From assembly GCA_019634895.1 (NCBI GenBank), contig JAHCAM010000003.1:62001-126000 (forward strand): a stretch of 64,000 nt of DNA, written 5' to 3'. The DNA comes from Steroidobacteraceae bacterium. GTDB lineage: Bacteria > Pseudomonadota > Gammaproteobacteria > Steroidobacterales > Steroidobacteraceae. Shown here one piece after another: positions 47,050 through 56,243 of this stretch (position 1 is its first letter; every line of letters begins with the position of its first letter). The notes beneath the pieces were generated by a model. It ran no database searches, was not told the DNA's origin, and saw nothing but the letters and a program-made list of their open reading frames with translations. The position numbers and the translations under genes were made by a program.

Positions 47050-49311
47050 TCAGTCGAATGTCGCACCGAGCGTGACGGCGAAATTGCGGCCGGGCTCCCG
47101 GTAGAGCGGCAGCAGCGGATCCCCGCGGGCGCGGCCGCGCACGGTCGCCCACTGCCAGTGGCGGCTGTCGCCGAGATTGAACAGCCCGATGCTGGCCCGC
47201 ACCCGCTCGTGCAGGCGCCATTGCAGCCGCAGGTCCAGCGTCGCGTAGCCGCCCGGCCGGAACAGGGGTCCCGCCGATTCGTCCACGCCGTGCTTGGCCC
47301 CGGCGACCGTCAGGTCGAGCGCTGCGCCGAATGATCCGGACGGCGCCTCGTAGCGCATCCCGACCGTGCCGCGCGGCGGGTCGATGCCGTTGATCGGCAC
47401 GTCGCGCACCGTGTCCTCGCCCTCGGTGATGCCCGCGGAGAGACGCGCGGCCCAGCCGGCGAGCGGCGCCCGCCAGGCGCCGAGATCGACATCCAGCGCC
47501 GCCTCCGCGCCGCGGATCTCCGCGCGCGCGAGGTTGCGCGACTGGAACAGCGTGGTGCCGGTGCCTGGCTCGACGCCGATGTTGACGCGCGACTCGATGA
47601 AGTCGCGGTAGCGGCTGGCGTAGACGCTGGCGCTGCCCGTGAGCACCTCGCCGGAGAAGCGCAGGCCAAGCTCCAGGCTGTCGCTGCGCTCGGGCTTCAG
47701 CTCGGGGTTCGGGATCGCGCGCGTGTTGAACTGAGGCAGGTCGAGGCCGATGTTGACGTCGTCGAATGGCGGCGAACGGAAGCCGTGCGCGTACTGCAGG
47801 TACAGCGACAGGCCGTCGCGCAGGCGCCAGCCGACAGCGAGCTTCGGCGACACCGAGGTCTCCTCGACCGATACCGGCGGCTCGTTCGGGTTGTCGGCGG
47901 CGTACATCGCGTCGACGACCGGCGTCAGCCGGTACCAGTCGGCGCGCAGCGCCGGGATGAGGGACCAGCGGCCGTCGCCCGGGCGCCAGTCATCCTGGAG
48001 GTACAGGCCCGCCTCCCGGATCCTCGAGACCGGGAAGTCGCGCACCGGCAGGGACTCGCCGAGGATGATTTTCGTCGCCACGCCGGTTGCGAGATTGGTC
48101 TGCAGTCCGTCGCGGCGCTCCACGACCCGCGTCTCCGTGAACTCGAATCCGCCGAGCAGCCGGTGCGCACCCGAGGCCGGCTGGAAGCTGCGCGCGACGG
48201 TGAGCTCGGCGCCGACCGCCTGCTCGCGGTAATGGAATTCGCGCTGGATCGACAGCGGCGGCGTCGCGGGCGGGGCGGCGCGGCGCTCCTCGTCGGTGAA
48301 CTGCCGGAAGACCGTCTCGTTCCAGTAGAGCCGCCAGCGCCCGTCGTCGATGACCGCGGTCCCGCCGAGCGCCTGGTCGAGGAGGATGCCCAGCGCCTGG
48401 GCGCGGTCGTCGCCCTCGAGGCGGATGGTGTTCGCGAATCGCCCGCCCGACAGTTCCAGCGAGTCCACGTCGGTGCGCGCATGCTCGCGGTTCCACGACA
48501 GCGACAGCCGCAGCGGCCGGCCGGCCACCGGCAGCACCGCGCGCGCGAGCAGCGCGTCCGACGAGTGGTCACGCGGATTCGGCGGCGGCGTGCCGCCGGC
48601 ATGATCCAGCTCGCCGCCCTCGCGGCGGGCAAACGCCAGCAATCCTTCGAGCGGGCCGGCGCGCAGCGCGCCGGTGAGTCCTGCGAAGGTCGAGCCGTCG
48701 TCGCTCGCGTGGCCGGTCCGCAGGCGCAGGCTGGTATCGCCGCCGTCGCCCAGCAGGGCCGCCGGATCGAGCGTGGTGACGGCGAGGACGCCCGCGATCG
48801 CGTCGCTGCCGTAGAGGGCGGACGCCGGACCGCGCAGGAGCTCGATGCGCTCGATGACCTCGAGATCCGCGAACCGGCGCCCGGCACTGGAGAAGCTGCC
48901 GACCGCGAAAGCCTTCGAGCCCGGCACGCCGTCGGTCTCCACCAGCACGCGGTTGCCGCCGAGCCCGCGCACGGTGACGCCGCCCGCGCCGAAGCGCTGC
49001 GGATCGCGGGGCACCGAGATGCCGGGCTCCCGGAACAGGGCATCGCGCAGGTCGAAGGCCACGTCCGCCTGCAGCTCGGCGGCGGTGATGACGGAGACCG
49101 CGGCGGCGGCGTCGGCAAGCGGCTGCGGCAGCTTGCCGACCACCGTGACGGTGTCGAGTTCCGGCAGGGCTGCATCGCCCGGGACGGGCGCCGCGGCCAG
49201 CAGCAGCGCCGCGGCCACGACCGGTACCGTGCCCGGCCGCGAACCGCTACCATGCGGCTCCGCCGGCACGAGGGCAGACCGTGGAAATCGCGAAGAACCG
49301 GGTCGTCTCAT
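47050..49311 (-). CDS. TonB-dependent receptor, hemoglobin/heme-uptake type
   Basis: The 753-residue product is an outer-membrane receptor with a TonB box-like ELDTVTVVGKLP, a plug (LRDALFREPGISVPRDPQRF, VTVRGLGGNRVLVETDG, IELLRGPASALYGSDAIAG) and a barrel ending FAVTLGATFD. The RFGAGGVTVRGLGGNRV plug signature is that of the hemoglobin/transferrin/lactoferrin group. ATG 49311 is the longest start and overlaps the divergent slyD gene by 31 bases; GTG 49218 is in frame but leaves a poor signal peptide. It converges on nirS with a 12-base gap; heme supply for cytochromes is a possible link. Confidence 0.85.
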   Translation of the reverse strand: MRRPGSSRFPRSALVPAEPHGSGSRPGTVPVVAAALLLAAAPVPGDAALPELDTVTVVGKLPQPLADAAAAVSVITAAELQADVAFDLRDALFREPGISVPRDPQRFGAGGVTVRGLGGNRVLVETDGVPGSKAFAVGSFSSAGRRFADLEVIERIELLRGPASALYGSDAIAGVLAVTTLDPAALLGDGGDTSLRLRTGHASDDGSTFAGLTGALRAGPLEGLLAFARREGGELDHAGGTPPPNPRDHSSDALLARAVLPVAGRPLRLSLSWNREHARTDVDSLELSGGRFANTIRLEGDDRAQALGILLDQALGGTAVIDDGRWRLYWNETVFRQFTDEERRAAPPATPPLSIQREFHYREQAVGAELTVARSFQPASGAHRLLGGFEFTETRVVERRDGLQTNLATGVATKIILGESLPVRDFPVSRIREAGLYLQDDWRPGDGRWSLIPALRADWYRLTPVVDAMYAADNPNEPPVSVEETSVSPKLAVGWRLRDGLSLYLQYAHGFRSPPFDDVNIGLDLPQFNTRAIPNPELKPERSDSLELGLRFSGEVLTGSASVYASRYRDFIESRVNIGVEPGTGTTLFQSRNLARAEIRGAEAALDVDLGAWRAPLAGWAARLSAGITEGEDTVRDVPINGIDPPRGTVGMRYEAPSGSFGAALDLTVAGAKHGVDESAGPLFRPGGYATLDLRLQWRLHERVRASIGLFNLGDSRHWQWATVRGRARGDPLLPLYREPGRNFAVTLGATFD

Positions 49312-49763
49312 TCCATTACACGCTGCGCGACGAGGCGGGCACGGTGCTCGACGCCTCCGCCGGCCGCGGACCGATGAGCTACCTGCACGGCAAGGGCAAC
49401 ATCATCCCGGGCCTCGAGCAGGCGCTGACCGGCAAGTCCGCCGGCGACCGGCTCGAGGTCACGGTGCCGCCCGAGCAGGGCTACGGCCTGCGCAGCGACG
49501 CGCTGGTGCAGATCGTGGCGCGATCGAAGTTCACGGAAGGCGCGGAGATCGCGCCTGGCATGCAGGTGCGCGCGAGCGGGCCGCAGGGCGCGCGCATGGT
49601 CACGGTGGTGCGCGTGGAGCGCGACTTCGTCACCGTGGACGCGAACCATCCGCTGGCGGGCAGGACCCTGCACTTCAGCGTGGAGATCGCCGAGGTGCGC
49701 AAGGCGACGCACGAGGAGATCGCGCACGGCCACGTGCACGGACCGGGCGGTCACCACCACTAG
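49281..49763 (+). CDS. slyD: FKBP-type peptidyl-prolyl isomerase, SlyD-like
   Basis: SlyD is a cytoplasmic proline isomerase and chaperone that also binds metals. The 160-residue product starts with GTG (MEIAKNRVVSFHYTLRDEAG) and has the FKBP half-domains (GPMSYLHGKGNIIPGLEQAL, DRLEVTVPPEQGYGLR) around an inserted flap (FTEGAEIAPGMQVRASGPQG). The short C-terminal tail HGHVHGPGGHHH is His-rich and could bind nickel, though shorter than in E. coli. Its TAG stop shares bases with the stop of the convergent methyltransferase gene (CTAG). Confidence 0.93.
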   Translation: MEIAKNRVVSFHYTLRDEAGTVLDASAGRGPMSYLHGKGNIIPGLEQALTGKSAGDRLEVTVPPEQGYGLRSDALVQIVARSKFTEGAEIAPGMQVRASGPQGARMVTVVRVERDFVTVDANHPLAGRTLHFSVEIAEVRKATHEEIAHGHVHGPGGHHH

Positions 49764-50485
49764 CCGGCTGCCGGGGCCGGCTCCCGCTCCAGCGCGAACA
49801 GCCACACCGGTTCGCGGTTGTTGGCCTTGGGCGGCAGCTCCAGGATGTCCGCGAGGCGGTAGTGCCCCTTGCCCCACTTGAAGAAGAGGTACGGCATGCA
49901 CATCGGGTGCGCGCCGAAGGGGTCCATTTCGGACGCGCCGGCCGCGGAGTGGCGCATGGTGTGCTCGACGTAGATCAGGCCATGGGGCGCCAGCTGCTTC
50001 GCCCAGGCGGCGAGCGCCCGCTCCGGCCGCATCGCCTGGTCGAGGGAGTTCGTGTACACGAAGTCGAACTTCCCGCTCCACGCCGGGTTCTCCTCGTGGA
50101 AGTCCCAGACCACCATGTGCGGGAAGCGGGTGGCGGTCTCGGAGATGTCGGTGCCGATGACCTCCGCGCCGGTCAGGCGCGCGAGCGCCTCGACCTCCCA
50201 GCCGTTGCGCGCGCCATGGCAGATGCCGGCGCGCGGCGCGGGGATGCGCTGCTTCAGGTGCGCAACCAGGCTCGCGAGCGTGCTGTCGTCGGCCCAGACC
50301 TCGTCCAGCTTGCGCTTGTTGTGGAAGACCTGGGTCGCCCGGTACTGCTCGTAGCCGCCCTCGTAGTCGTGCAGGTACACCAGGTCCCTGGCGTGGCGCT
50401 TGGCGACGCGAAAGCCGGTCGGCGTCTGCACGGTGGTGTAGCCGAAGGGCTTCACCAGCGCCCGGGTGATCTCGCGCAGCAGCAT
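49760..50485 (-). CDS. SAM-dependent class I methyltransferase
   Basis: The 241-residue enzyme has a Rossmann methyltransferase core with motif I as GICHGARNGWEVEAL, motif II as EVIGTDIS, motif III/IV as DFVYTNSLDQAM and the later LAPHGLIYVEH. ATG 50485 (MLLREITRALVKPFGY) was chosen; the ATG 48 bases upstream lacks a site. It faces the glycosyltransferase gene divergently. The substrate is unknown; its neighbours (glycosyl-, FkbM-type methyl- and sulfotransferases) hint at cell-surface sugar decoration. Confidence 0.8.
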   Translation of the reverse strand: MLLREITRALVKPFGYTTVQTPTGFRVAKRHARDLVYLHDYEGGYEQYRATQVFHNKRKLDEVWADDSTLASLVAHLKQRIPAPRAGICHGARNGWEVEALARLTGAEVIGTDISETATRFPHMVVWDFHEENPAWSGKFDFVYTNSLDQAMRPERALAAWAKQLAPHGLIYVEHTMRHSAAGASEMDPFGAHPMCMPYLFFKWGKGHYRLADILELPPKANNREPVWLFALEREPAPAAG

Positions 50486-50546
50486 GCCGGCAAGGGTAGC
50501 CGACCCCCGCGGTAGAATGCATCTCCCGACCACGCCGAGGTCCCGC

Positions 50547-51461
50547 TTGAGCGACGCCGAAACCCCGAAGACGACGGCCCGGGACGTCGTCGAGCTCTGG
50601 TTCCTGCGCCTCGCTGCGGGCGGGCTGGTGCCGGCAGGGTGGTTTGCGCCGCCACCTCCGGCGGAGGCCGCGCGCGCTGCCCGGACCGGCCACCTCAGGC
50701 TCGAGATCGTCAGCCACTGCTGGCGTTACGCGCACCTGCTCGCCTATCAGCTCAGTTCGCTGGTGCTGCACCCGCCCACGCGCCTGTCGGTGACCATGAC
50801 CGTGTTCCACGCTGCGGAAGACGCGGGCACGGTGGCCCTGCTCGGGGACATCGGCGCCCGCCGCGTGCCGAACGTCAACTGGAACTGGCAGGCCCTCGAC
50901 CGCGGCCGGCTGTTCCGGCGCGGCATCGGACGCAACCTGGCGGCGCGGGCGACGGCGGCCGACTGGGTCTGGTTCACCGACTGCGACCTGCTGTTCCACG
51001 CGGGTTGCCTGGACGGGCTCGCAGACGCGCTGCAGGGACGCCGTGACGCACTGGTGTTCCCGCAGGCGGAAGCGGTTTCGGCGCTGCTGGCGGAGGACGA
51101 CCCGATGCTCGAGCGCGGGCGCCGCGGGCCGATGCCCGTGGACATCGACCCGTCGCGCTTCGAGCGCCAGGTCCGCGACCGCGCCACCGGGCCGCTGCAG
51201 ATCGCGCATGGCGACGTCGCCCGGGCCCGCGGCTACTGCGGGGAACTGCGCGTCTACCAGCAGCCGTCGCCGGTGTGGACCAAGTGCACCGAGGACCGTG
51301 CCTACCGCTGGCTGCTCCGCAGCCCGGGCGCGCCGGTCGAAGTGCCCGGCGTGTACCGGATCCGGCACGCGAGCAAGGGCCGCTACCGCGACCGCAGCCT
51401 CTCGGGCCGCGTGCGCGGCGCGATCCGGCGCCGGTTCGACAGGTCCCGGACGCCGGATTAA
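50547..51461 (+). CDS. Family 2-like glycosyltransferase
   Basis: The product (304 residues from the TTG start) has a GT-A-like core: LEIVSHCWRYAHLLAYQLSS near the N-terminus, FHAAEDAGTVALLGD, and the DxD-like WFTDCDLLFHAGCLDGLADA. The N-terminus is open: TTG 50547 has a GAGGT site; ATG 50517 in GGTAGAATG may instead be part of a promoter. It is the first gene of a short cluster with FkbM- and sulfotransferase genes. Confidence 0.7.
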   Translation: MSDAETPKTTARDVVELWFLRLAAGGLVPAGWFAPPPPAEAARAARTGHLRLEIVSHCWRYAHLLAYQLSSLVLHPPTRLSVTMTVFHAAEDAGTVALLGDIGARRVPNVNWNWQALDRGRLFRRGIGRNLAARATAADWVWFTDCDLLFHAGCLDGLADALQGRRDALVFPQAEAVSALLAEDDPMLERGRRGPMPVDIDPSRFERQVRDRATGPLQIAHGDVARARGYCGELRVYQQPSPVWTKCTEDRAYRWLLRSPGAPVEVPGVYRIRHASKGRYRDRSLSGRVRGAIRRRFDRSRTPD

Positions 51462-51507
51462 GCTGCACCCCTTTCAGGCCGGGCGCGGACGCAAAGGTCC
51501 CTGGAGC

Positions 51508-52155
51508 ATGAGACTGCTGGCGTTCCTGAGGCGTCTCGACAGCCGTCGCCGCGACAACAAGCGCAGGCCGGAAGTGACCGCTTTCGACGAGTGCGTCGCG
51601 AAGCTCGGGCCCGGCGACATCGCCATCGACTGCGGCGCGAATGTCGGCAAGTTCACGGTGCCGATGGCGCAGACGGGTGCCACGGTGTACGCCTTCGAGC
51701 CCAATCCGGACGCCTTCGCGGAACTCGTGAAGGCGACGGCCGGTTACCCCAACGTCAAGGCGCTGCAGGCGGCCGCCACCACCGAGCCCGGGGCGGTCAA
51801 GCTCTATCTGCACCGCTATTCCGACGACGATCCGCTGCATTTCTCGTCGGGTTCCACGCTGGTCACCGGCAAGCGCAACGTCCGCGAGGACCACTACACG
51901 CTGGTCGAGGGCATCCCGTTCGCCGAGTTCGTCCGCGGCCTGGGGGCGCGCGTGCGGCTGCTGAAGATGGACATCGAGGGCGCCGAGGTCGCGATCCTCA
52001 ACCGGCTGCTCGACGAGGGCCTGCACCGGCAGATCGACCAGGTCTTCGTCGAGGTGCACGACCGGCAGAACAGGTCGCTGGCGGAGCCGACGCGGCTGCT
52101 GCGCGAGCGCCTCGCCGGGCTGGACGCCGGCCACATCCGGCTGGACTGGCGTTGA
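51508..52155 (+). CDS. FkbM-family methyltransferase
   Basis: The 215-residue protein has the FkbM Rossmann signatures AIDCGANVGKFTVPMAQTGA, VYAFEPNPDAFAELVKA and RLLKMDIEGAEVAILNRLL. Members O-methylate sugars or polyketides. ATG 51508 follows TGGAGC. It lies 46 bases after the glycosyltransferase gene and overlaps the sulfotransferase start by 4 bases (TTGA). Confidence 0.9.
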   Translation: MRLLAFLRRLDSRRRDNKRRPEVTAFDECVAKLGPGDIAIDCGANVGKFTVPMAQTGATVYAFEPNPDAFAELVKATAGYPNVKALQAAATTEPGAVKLYLHRYSDDDPLHFSSGSTLVTGKRNVREDHYTLVEGIPFAEFVRGLGARVRLLKMDIEGAEVAILNRLLDEGLHRQIDQVFVEVHDRQNRSLAEPTRLLRERLAGLDAGHIRLDWR

Positions 52156-52841
52156 GCGTGAAGCGGGAGACTGCGCCGCGGCTGCCACGGGTCGTGCAGA
52201 TCGGTTTCAACAAGTGCGGCACGCGCAGCTTCCAGCGCCTGTTCGAGCGTGCCGGGCATCCGGTCGTGCAGCACAAGGTCAGGAAGCCGTTCCGGCCGAG
52301 CCGCAAGGCCGCGTACCTGATCCAGCAGAACCTTCGCGCCGGGCGGCCGGTGTTCGCGGGCATGGAGGACTACGTGCTCTATGCCGGGCTCATCCACCAG
52401 AGCGAGACCGAGAGCTTCGAGGCGATCCGGCACTTTCGCGAGATGCTGCGCGACTACCCGGACACCATCCTGATCCTCAACGTGCGCGACCGCGAGGACT
52501 GGATCCGCTCGCGGCTCGGCCATGGCCGCGGCGAACTGTTGCAGCGCGTCATGCGCCAGCGCGGGGTCGCGACCGCGGAGGAAGTCGCGGAGCTCTGGCG
52601 CCGCGAGTGGGACGCGCACCTGGCCGATGTGCGCTCCGCGATGAAGGACCGCCCGGGACAGCTGATCGAGTTCAACCTCGACACCGACTCCGTGCAGCAG
52701 TTGATCGACCGGCTGCCCGGATACGGCCTCAGGGCCGAAGACTGGGGCGACGTCGGCCGCACCCGCGGCGTGCGCGAACTCGCGCTGGTGAAGCGCTTCA
52801 AGCGCTGGTGGGCACACGTGCGCTTCCGACCGGAAACCTGA
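52152..52841 (+). CDS. Sulfotransferase-family protein
   Basis: The 229-residue protein has the PAPS-binding 5'-loop as QIGFNKCGTRSFQRLFE and the 3'-loop region as TILILNVRDREDWIRSRLG, in the order seen in sulfotransferases. The candidate starts are TTG 52152, overlapping the previous stop, and GTG 52158. It probably adds sulfate to a sugar or lipid acceptor made by its neighbours. The GTG-started ppc gene follows 13 bases later. Confidence 0.75.
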   Translation: MSVKRETAPRLPRVVQIGFNKCGTRSFQRLFERAGHPVVQHKVRKPFRPSRKAAYLIQQNLRAGRPVFAGMEDYVLYAGLIHQSETESFEAIRHFREMLRDYPDTILILNVRDREDWIRSRLGHGRGELLQRVMRQRGVATAEEVAELWRREWDAHLADVRSAMKDRPGQLIEFNLDTDSVQQLIDRLPGYGLRAEDWGDVGRTRGVRELALVKRFKRWWAHVRFRPET

Positions 52842-52854
52842 TGCAGGCGGGCAC

Positions 52855-55575
52855 GTGATCGAGCGGCACAAGGTCCGGTTTCCCGTCAAGGAAGCGGCGC
52901 TGCGCGAGGACGTGCATGCGCTCGGCGGCCTGGTGGGCGAGGTGCTGCTGGACCAGGGCGGCCGCAAGCTCTTCGACCTGGTGGAAGGCGACCGTGTCGC
53001 GGCGATCCGGCGCCGCGGCGGAGTACCGGAGGGCGCGGTGGAGCTCGCCGTGCGCGCGGCCGACCGGCCGGCCGCGGAGGCGCGCGACCTGATCCGCGCC
53101 TTCAGCAAGTGGTTCGAGGTCGTGAACCTCGCGGAGCGCGTGCATCGCGTGCGGCGCCGGCGCGAGTACCTGTCCGGCAGCGACCGGCCGCAGCCGGGCG
53201 GCATCGGCGACTGCTTCTTTCGCCTGAAGGCCGCAGGACTGGACGCGGGTCGCGTGCTGGAGCTGCTGTCGGCGGTGACGATCTACCCGGTCTTCACCGC
53301 CCACCCGACCGAGTCCACGCGCCGCACGATGCTGCGCAAGAACCAGCAGATCGCGGACCTGATGATCGAGCGCCTCGACCCGACGCTGACGCCGGCCGAG
53401 CGCCGCGCGGCCTGGGAGCGCATCCGCATGGAAGTGACCTCGGGCTGGCAGACCGAGGCCCATCCGCACGAGCGCCTGACGGTCGCCGACGAACGCGAGC
53501 ACGTGCTTTTCTACCTCGCCGAGGTGATCTACCGCGTGGTGCCCGCGCTCTACGAGGAGATCGCGCAGTGGATGCACGCGGTGTTCGGCGCCGAGCCCGC
53601 GCCCGCGCGGCTGCCGCTGATCCTGCGCTTCGGCAGCTGGGTCGGCGGCGACATGGACGGCAACACCGAGGTGCACGCCAAGGCGATCCGCGAGACGCTG
53701 CACCGCCAGCAGCAGCGCGTGATCCCGCTCTACTTCGACGAATGCCGGCGGCTCGCGGGCCAGCTGTCGCAGAGCGCGGGCCGCGTCGGCGTGAGCCAGG
53801 AGCTCGAGGCGCGCATCGCCGAGTACGACATCCTGCTGCCGAAGGCGCGCGAGGCGGCCTCCAGCCGCCACGACCGCATGCCGTACCGCATCTTCCTGGC
53901 GCAGGTCGCCGAGCGGCTGCGCACGACCTACGACGGACGCCCGAACCACTACGAGTCGGCGGATCAGTTCGTCGGCGACGTCGAGCTGATCGCGGCGAGC
54001 CTCGTCGCCAACCTCGGCCGGCACGCGGGCCTGTTCCCGGTCGAGCGGCTGCTGTGCCGCGCGCGCACGTTCGGCTTCCACCTCGCGACGCTGGACGTCC
54101 GCCAGCAGGCCGGCGTGCACCGCGACGTCGTCCGCCAAGGGCTCGCGCGCCCGGACTGGTACGGGACCAAGTCGTCGCTGCGGACCAAGGTCCTGTGCGA
54201 GTCGCTGTCGCGCGACCTCGGTCCGGCGGGCACCTTCGACGCGGTCGGCCGCCGTACGCTGGCGGTGTTCGAGGCGATGATGCAGGGCCGCTACCGCTAC
54301 GGCGAGCGCGCGGTCGGCGATTACGTCGTGAGCGGCGCCGAAGCCGCCGACGACGTGCTGTCGGTGCTGCTGCTTGCGCGCTGGGCGAACATCACCGACC
54401 GCGACACCGGCGAGGTGCCGCTCGACGTGGTGCCGCAGGTCGAGAGCGTCACCGCGCTCGAGGGCGCAGGGCCGCTGCTGTCGGGGCTGCTGGCCGAACC
54501 CGGCTACCGCCGCCACCTGGCCGCGCGCGGCGGCCGCCAGACGGTGCTGATCGGCTATTCCGAGAGCAACAAGGCCATCGGCATCGCCGCCTCGCGCCAT
54601 GCGATCTACCAGGCGCAGGTGGACCTCGTGAAAGCGGCCTCCGACGCCGGCGTGGATCTCACGCTGTTCTACGGGCGCGGCGCCACCGCGAGCCGCGGCG
54701 GCGGCCCGCTCGACCGCCTGGTGCAGAACGCGCCGCCCGGCGCGACGCGCGGCCGGCTGCGGGCCACCGAGCAGGGCGAGGGCATCAGCAACTCCTACGG
54801 CCTGCGGCGCATCGCGCTGCGCACCTTCGAGAAGGCCGCCAACGCCGTGCTGCTCGACCGCTTCGAGGTGCCGCAGGCGCCCGGCCAGTCCGCCGAGCTG
54901 CAGGCGGTCATGCGCGCGGTGGCGGATGCCAGCCGCGCGCGCTACCGGGCGCTGGTGCACGAGCGCGCGGACTTCCTGCCCTTCTTCCGCGCGGTGACGC
55001 CGATCGACGTGATCGAGCGCATGCAGATCGGGGGCCGCTCCGCGCACGGCGAGGGCAGCGGCATCGATGCGCTGCGCACGGTGCCGTGGATCTACGCGTG
55101 GATGCAGTGCCGCTATGCGCTGCCGGGCTGGTACGGCGTCGGCAGCGGCCTGGACGCCGCCGCGCGCGAACTGGGCGCGCAGCAGCTCGCCAAGGCCTGG
55201 TCCGCATGGCCCTTCCTCGCCAACCTGCTGGACGACGTGGAGATGGACCTGGTGCGGGCGGACCTGGAGATCGCCTCGCACTACGACGAGCTGGCCACGG
55301 CCGACGCGGCGGCCATCACCGCGGACATCCGCAGCGAGCACGCGCTCGCGGCGCGCTGGATCACCTGGATCAAGGGCGAGGTGGACCTGCTCGACAGCCG
55401 GCCGTCGATGCAGCGCTCGACGATCCTGCGCGCGCCGTACCTCGATCCGGTGCACCTGATGCAGGTGGACCTGCTGCGCCGCTGGCGTGCCGGCGGCCGC
55501 GCGGACCGCGAGCTGTTCGACGCGCTGCTGGCGAGCGTGTCGGCCATCGCGCTCGGGCTGCAGGCCACGGGCTGA
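52855..55575 (+). CDS. ppc: Phosphoenolpyruvate carboxylase
   Basis: PEP carboxylase converts PEP and bicarbonate to oxaloacetate and replenishes the TCA cycle. The product has 906 residues (E. coli 883). The catalytic His is H150 in FTAHPTESTRR; K573 is in the GYSESNKAIG loop; R608 and R614 lie in the glycine-rich loop YGRGATASRGGGP. The C-terminus LQATG corresponds to the usual xxNTG. Differences from the common forms: Y606 replaces the His of HGRGG, and SESNKA replaces SDSxKD. The start is GTG 52855. It is followed 21 bases later by the LOG-family gene. Confidence 0.93.
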   Translation: MIERHKVRFPVKEAALREDVHALGGLVGEVLLDQGGRKLFDLVEGDRVAAIRRRGGVPEGAVELAVRAADRPAAEARDLIRAFSKWFEVVNLAERVHRVRRRREYLSGSDRPQPGGIGDCFFRLKAAGLDAGRVLELLSAVTIYPVFTAHPTESTRRTMLRKNQQIADLMIERLDPTLTPAERRAAWERIRMEVTSGWQTEAHPHERLTVADEREHVLFYLAEVIYRVVPALYEEIAQWMHAVFGAEPAPARLPLILRFGSWVGGDMDGNTEVHAKAIRETLHRQQQRVIPLYFDECRRLAGQLSQSAGRVGVSQELEARIAEYDILLPKAREAASSRHDRMPYRIFLAQVAERLRTTYDGRPNHYESADQFVGDVELIAASLVANLGRHAGLFPVERLLCRARTFGFHLATLDVRQQAGVHRDVVRQGLARPDWYGTKSSLRTKVLCESLSRDLGPAGTFDAVGRRTLAVFEAMMQGRYRYGERAVGDYVVSGAEAADDVLSVLLLARWANITDRDTGEVPLDVVPQVESVTALEGAGPLLSGLLAEPGYRRHLAARGGRQTVLIGYSESNKAIGIAASRHAIYQAQVDLVKAASDAGVDLTLFYGRGATASRGGGPLDRLVQNAPPGATRGRLRATEQGEGISNSYGLRRIALRTFEKAANAVLLDRFEVPQAPGQSAELQAVMRAVADASRARYRALVHERADFLPFFRAVTPIDVIERMQIGGRSAHGEGSGIDALRTVPWIYAWMQCRYALPGWYGVGSGLDAAARELGAQQLAKAWSAWPFLANLLDDVEMDLVRADLEIASHYDELATADAAAITADIRSEHALAARWITWIKGEVDLLDSRPSMQRSTILRAPYLDPVHLMQVDLLRRWRAGGRADRELFDALLASVSAIALGLQATG

Positions 55576-55596
55576 CGGGGCGGCACGGGGGAACGC

Positions 55597-56196
55597 ATGG
55601 CATTGACCGAGCCGCAGCGCAGCGTCTGCGTGTACTGCGCCTCCAGCGCGGCCTGCGACGCACAGTTCCACGAGGTGGCGCGGCGACTCGGGGCGTTGCT
55701 CGCCGGGGCCGGATGGACGGTGGTGTACGGGGGCGGGCGCTCGGGCTCGATGGGCGCGCTGGCCGAAGGCGCACTCGGCGCGGGCGGCCGCGTGGTCGGC
55801 GTGATCCCGAAGTTCATGATCGAGCTCGAGTGGGGCAACGACGACCTGTCGGAGCTGCACGTGGTCGAGGACATGCGCACGCGCAAGCACGAGATGCTGA
55901 CGCGCGCGGGTGCGGTGGTCGCGCTCGCCGGCGGCACCGGCACACTGGAGGAGCTGTTCGAGGCGATCACGCTGAAGCGGCTCGGGCTGTTCCTCGGCCC
56001 GATCGTGATCGTCAATACCGCGGGCTACTACGACCCGCTGCTGGCACAGCTCACGGCCGCGATCGGCGGCCGCTTCATGGACGCCCGCCACGATCGCATG
56101 TGGACGGTGGTCGCCGCGGCAGAAGACGTGCTGCCCGCGATCGAGCGGGCGGCGCAATGGAGCGCGGCGAACCGCGATTTCGCGGTGGCGCGCTGA
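55597..56196 (+). CDS. LOG-family nucleotide 5'-monophosphate phosphoribohydrolase
   Basis: The 199-residue protein belongs to the LOG/TIGR00730 group that cleaves (cytokinin) nucleoside monophosphates to base and ribose 5-phosphate. Motifs are SVCVYCASSAACDAQFHEVA, GGGRSGSMGALAEGAL, DMRTRKHEMLTRAG and the catalytic LAGGTGTLEELFE. The usual PGGxGTxxE is AGGTGTLEE here. It is probably a nucleotide-salvage or housekeeping enzyme rather than a plant-hormone enzyme. It is 21 bases after ppc. Confidence 0.92.
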   Translation: MALTEPQRSVCVYCASSAACDAQFHEVARRLGALLAGAGWTVVYGGGRSGSMGALAEGALGAGGRVVGVIPKFMIELEWGNDDLSELHVVEDMRTRKHEMLTRAGAVVALAGGTGTLEELFEAITLKRLGLFLGPIVIVNTAGYYDPLLAQLTAAIGGRFMDARHDRMWTVVAAAEDVLPAIERAAQWSAANRDFAVAR

Positions 56197-56243
56197 TCCG
56201 GTAAAATCCGCGCATGAGCAACGAACGCCCCGGGGAGCCGCGC

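Noticed and set aside
52798..56157. 1119-residue antisense frame opposite PEP carboxylase
   Set aside because: Composition is that of a reverse-complement shadow; the sense strand has all PEPC motifs.
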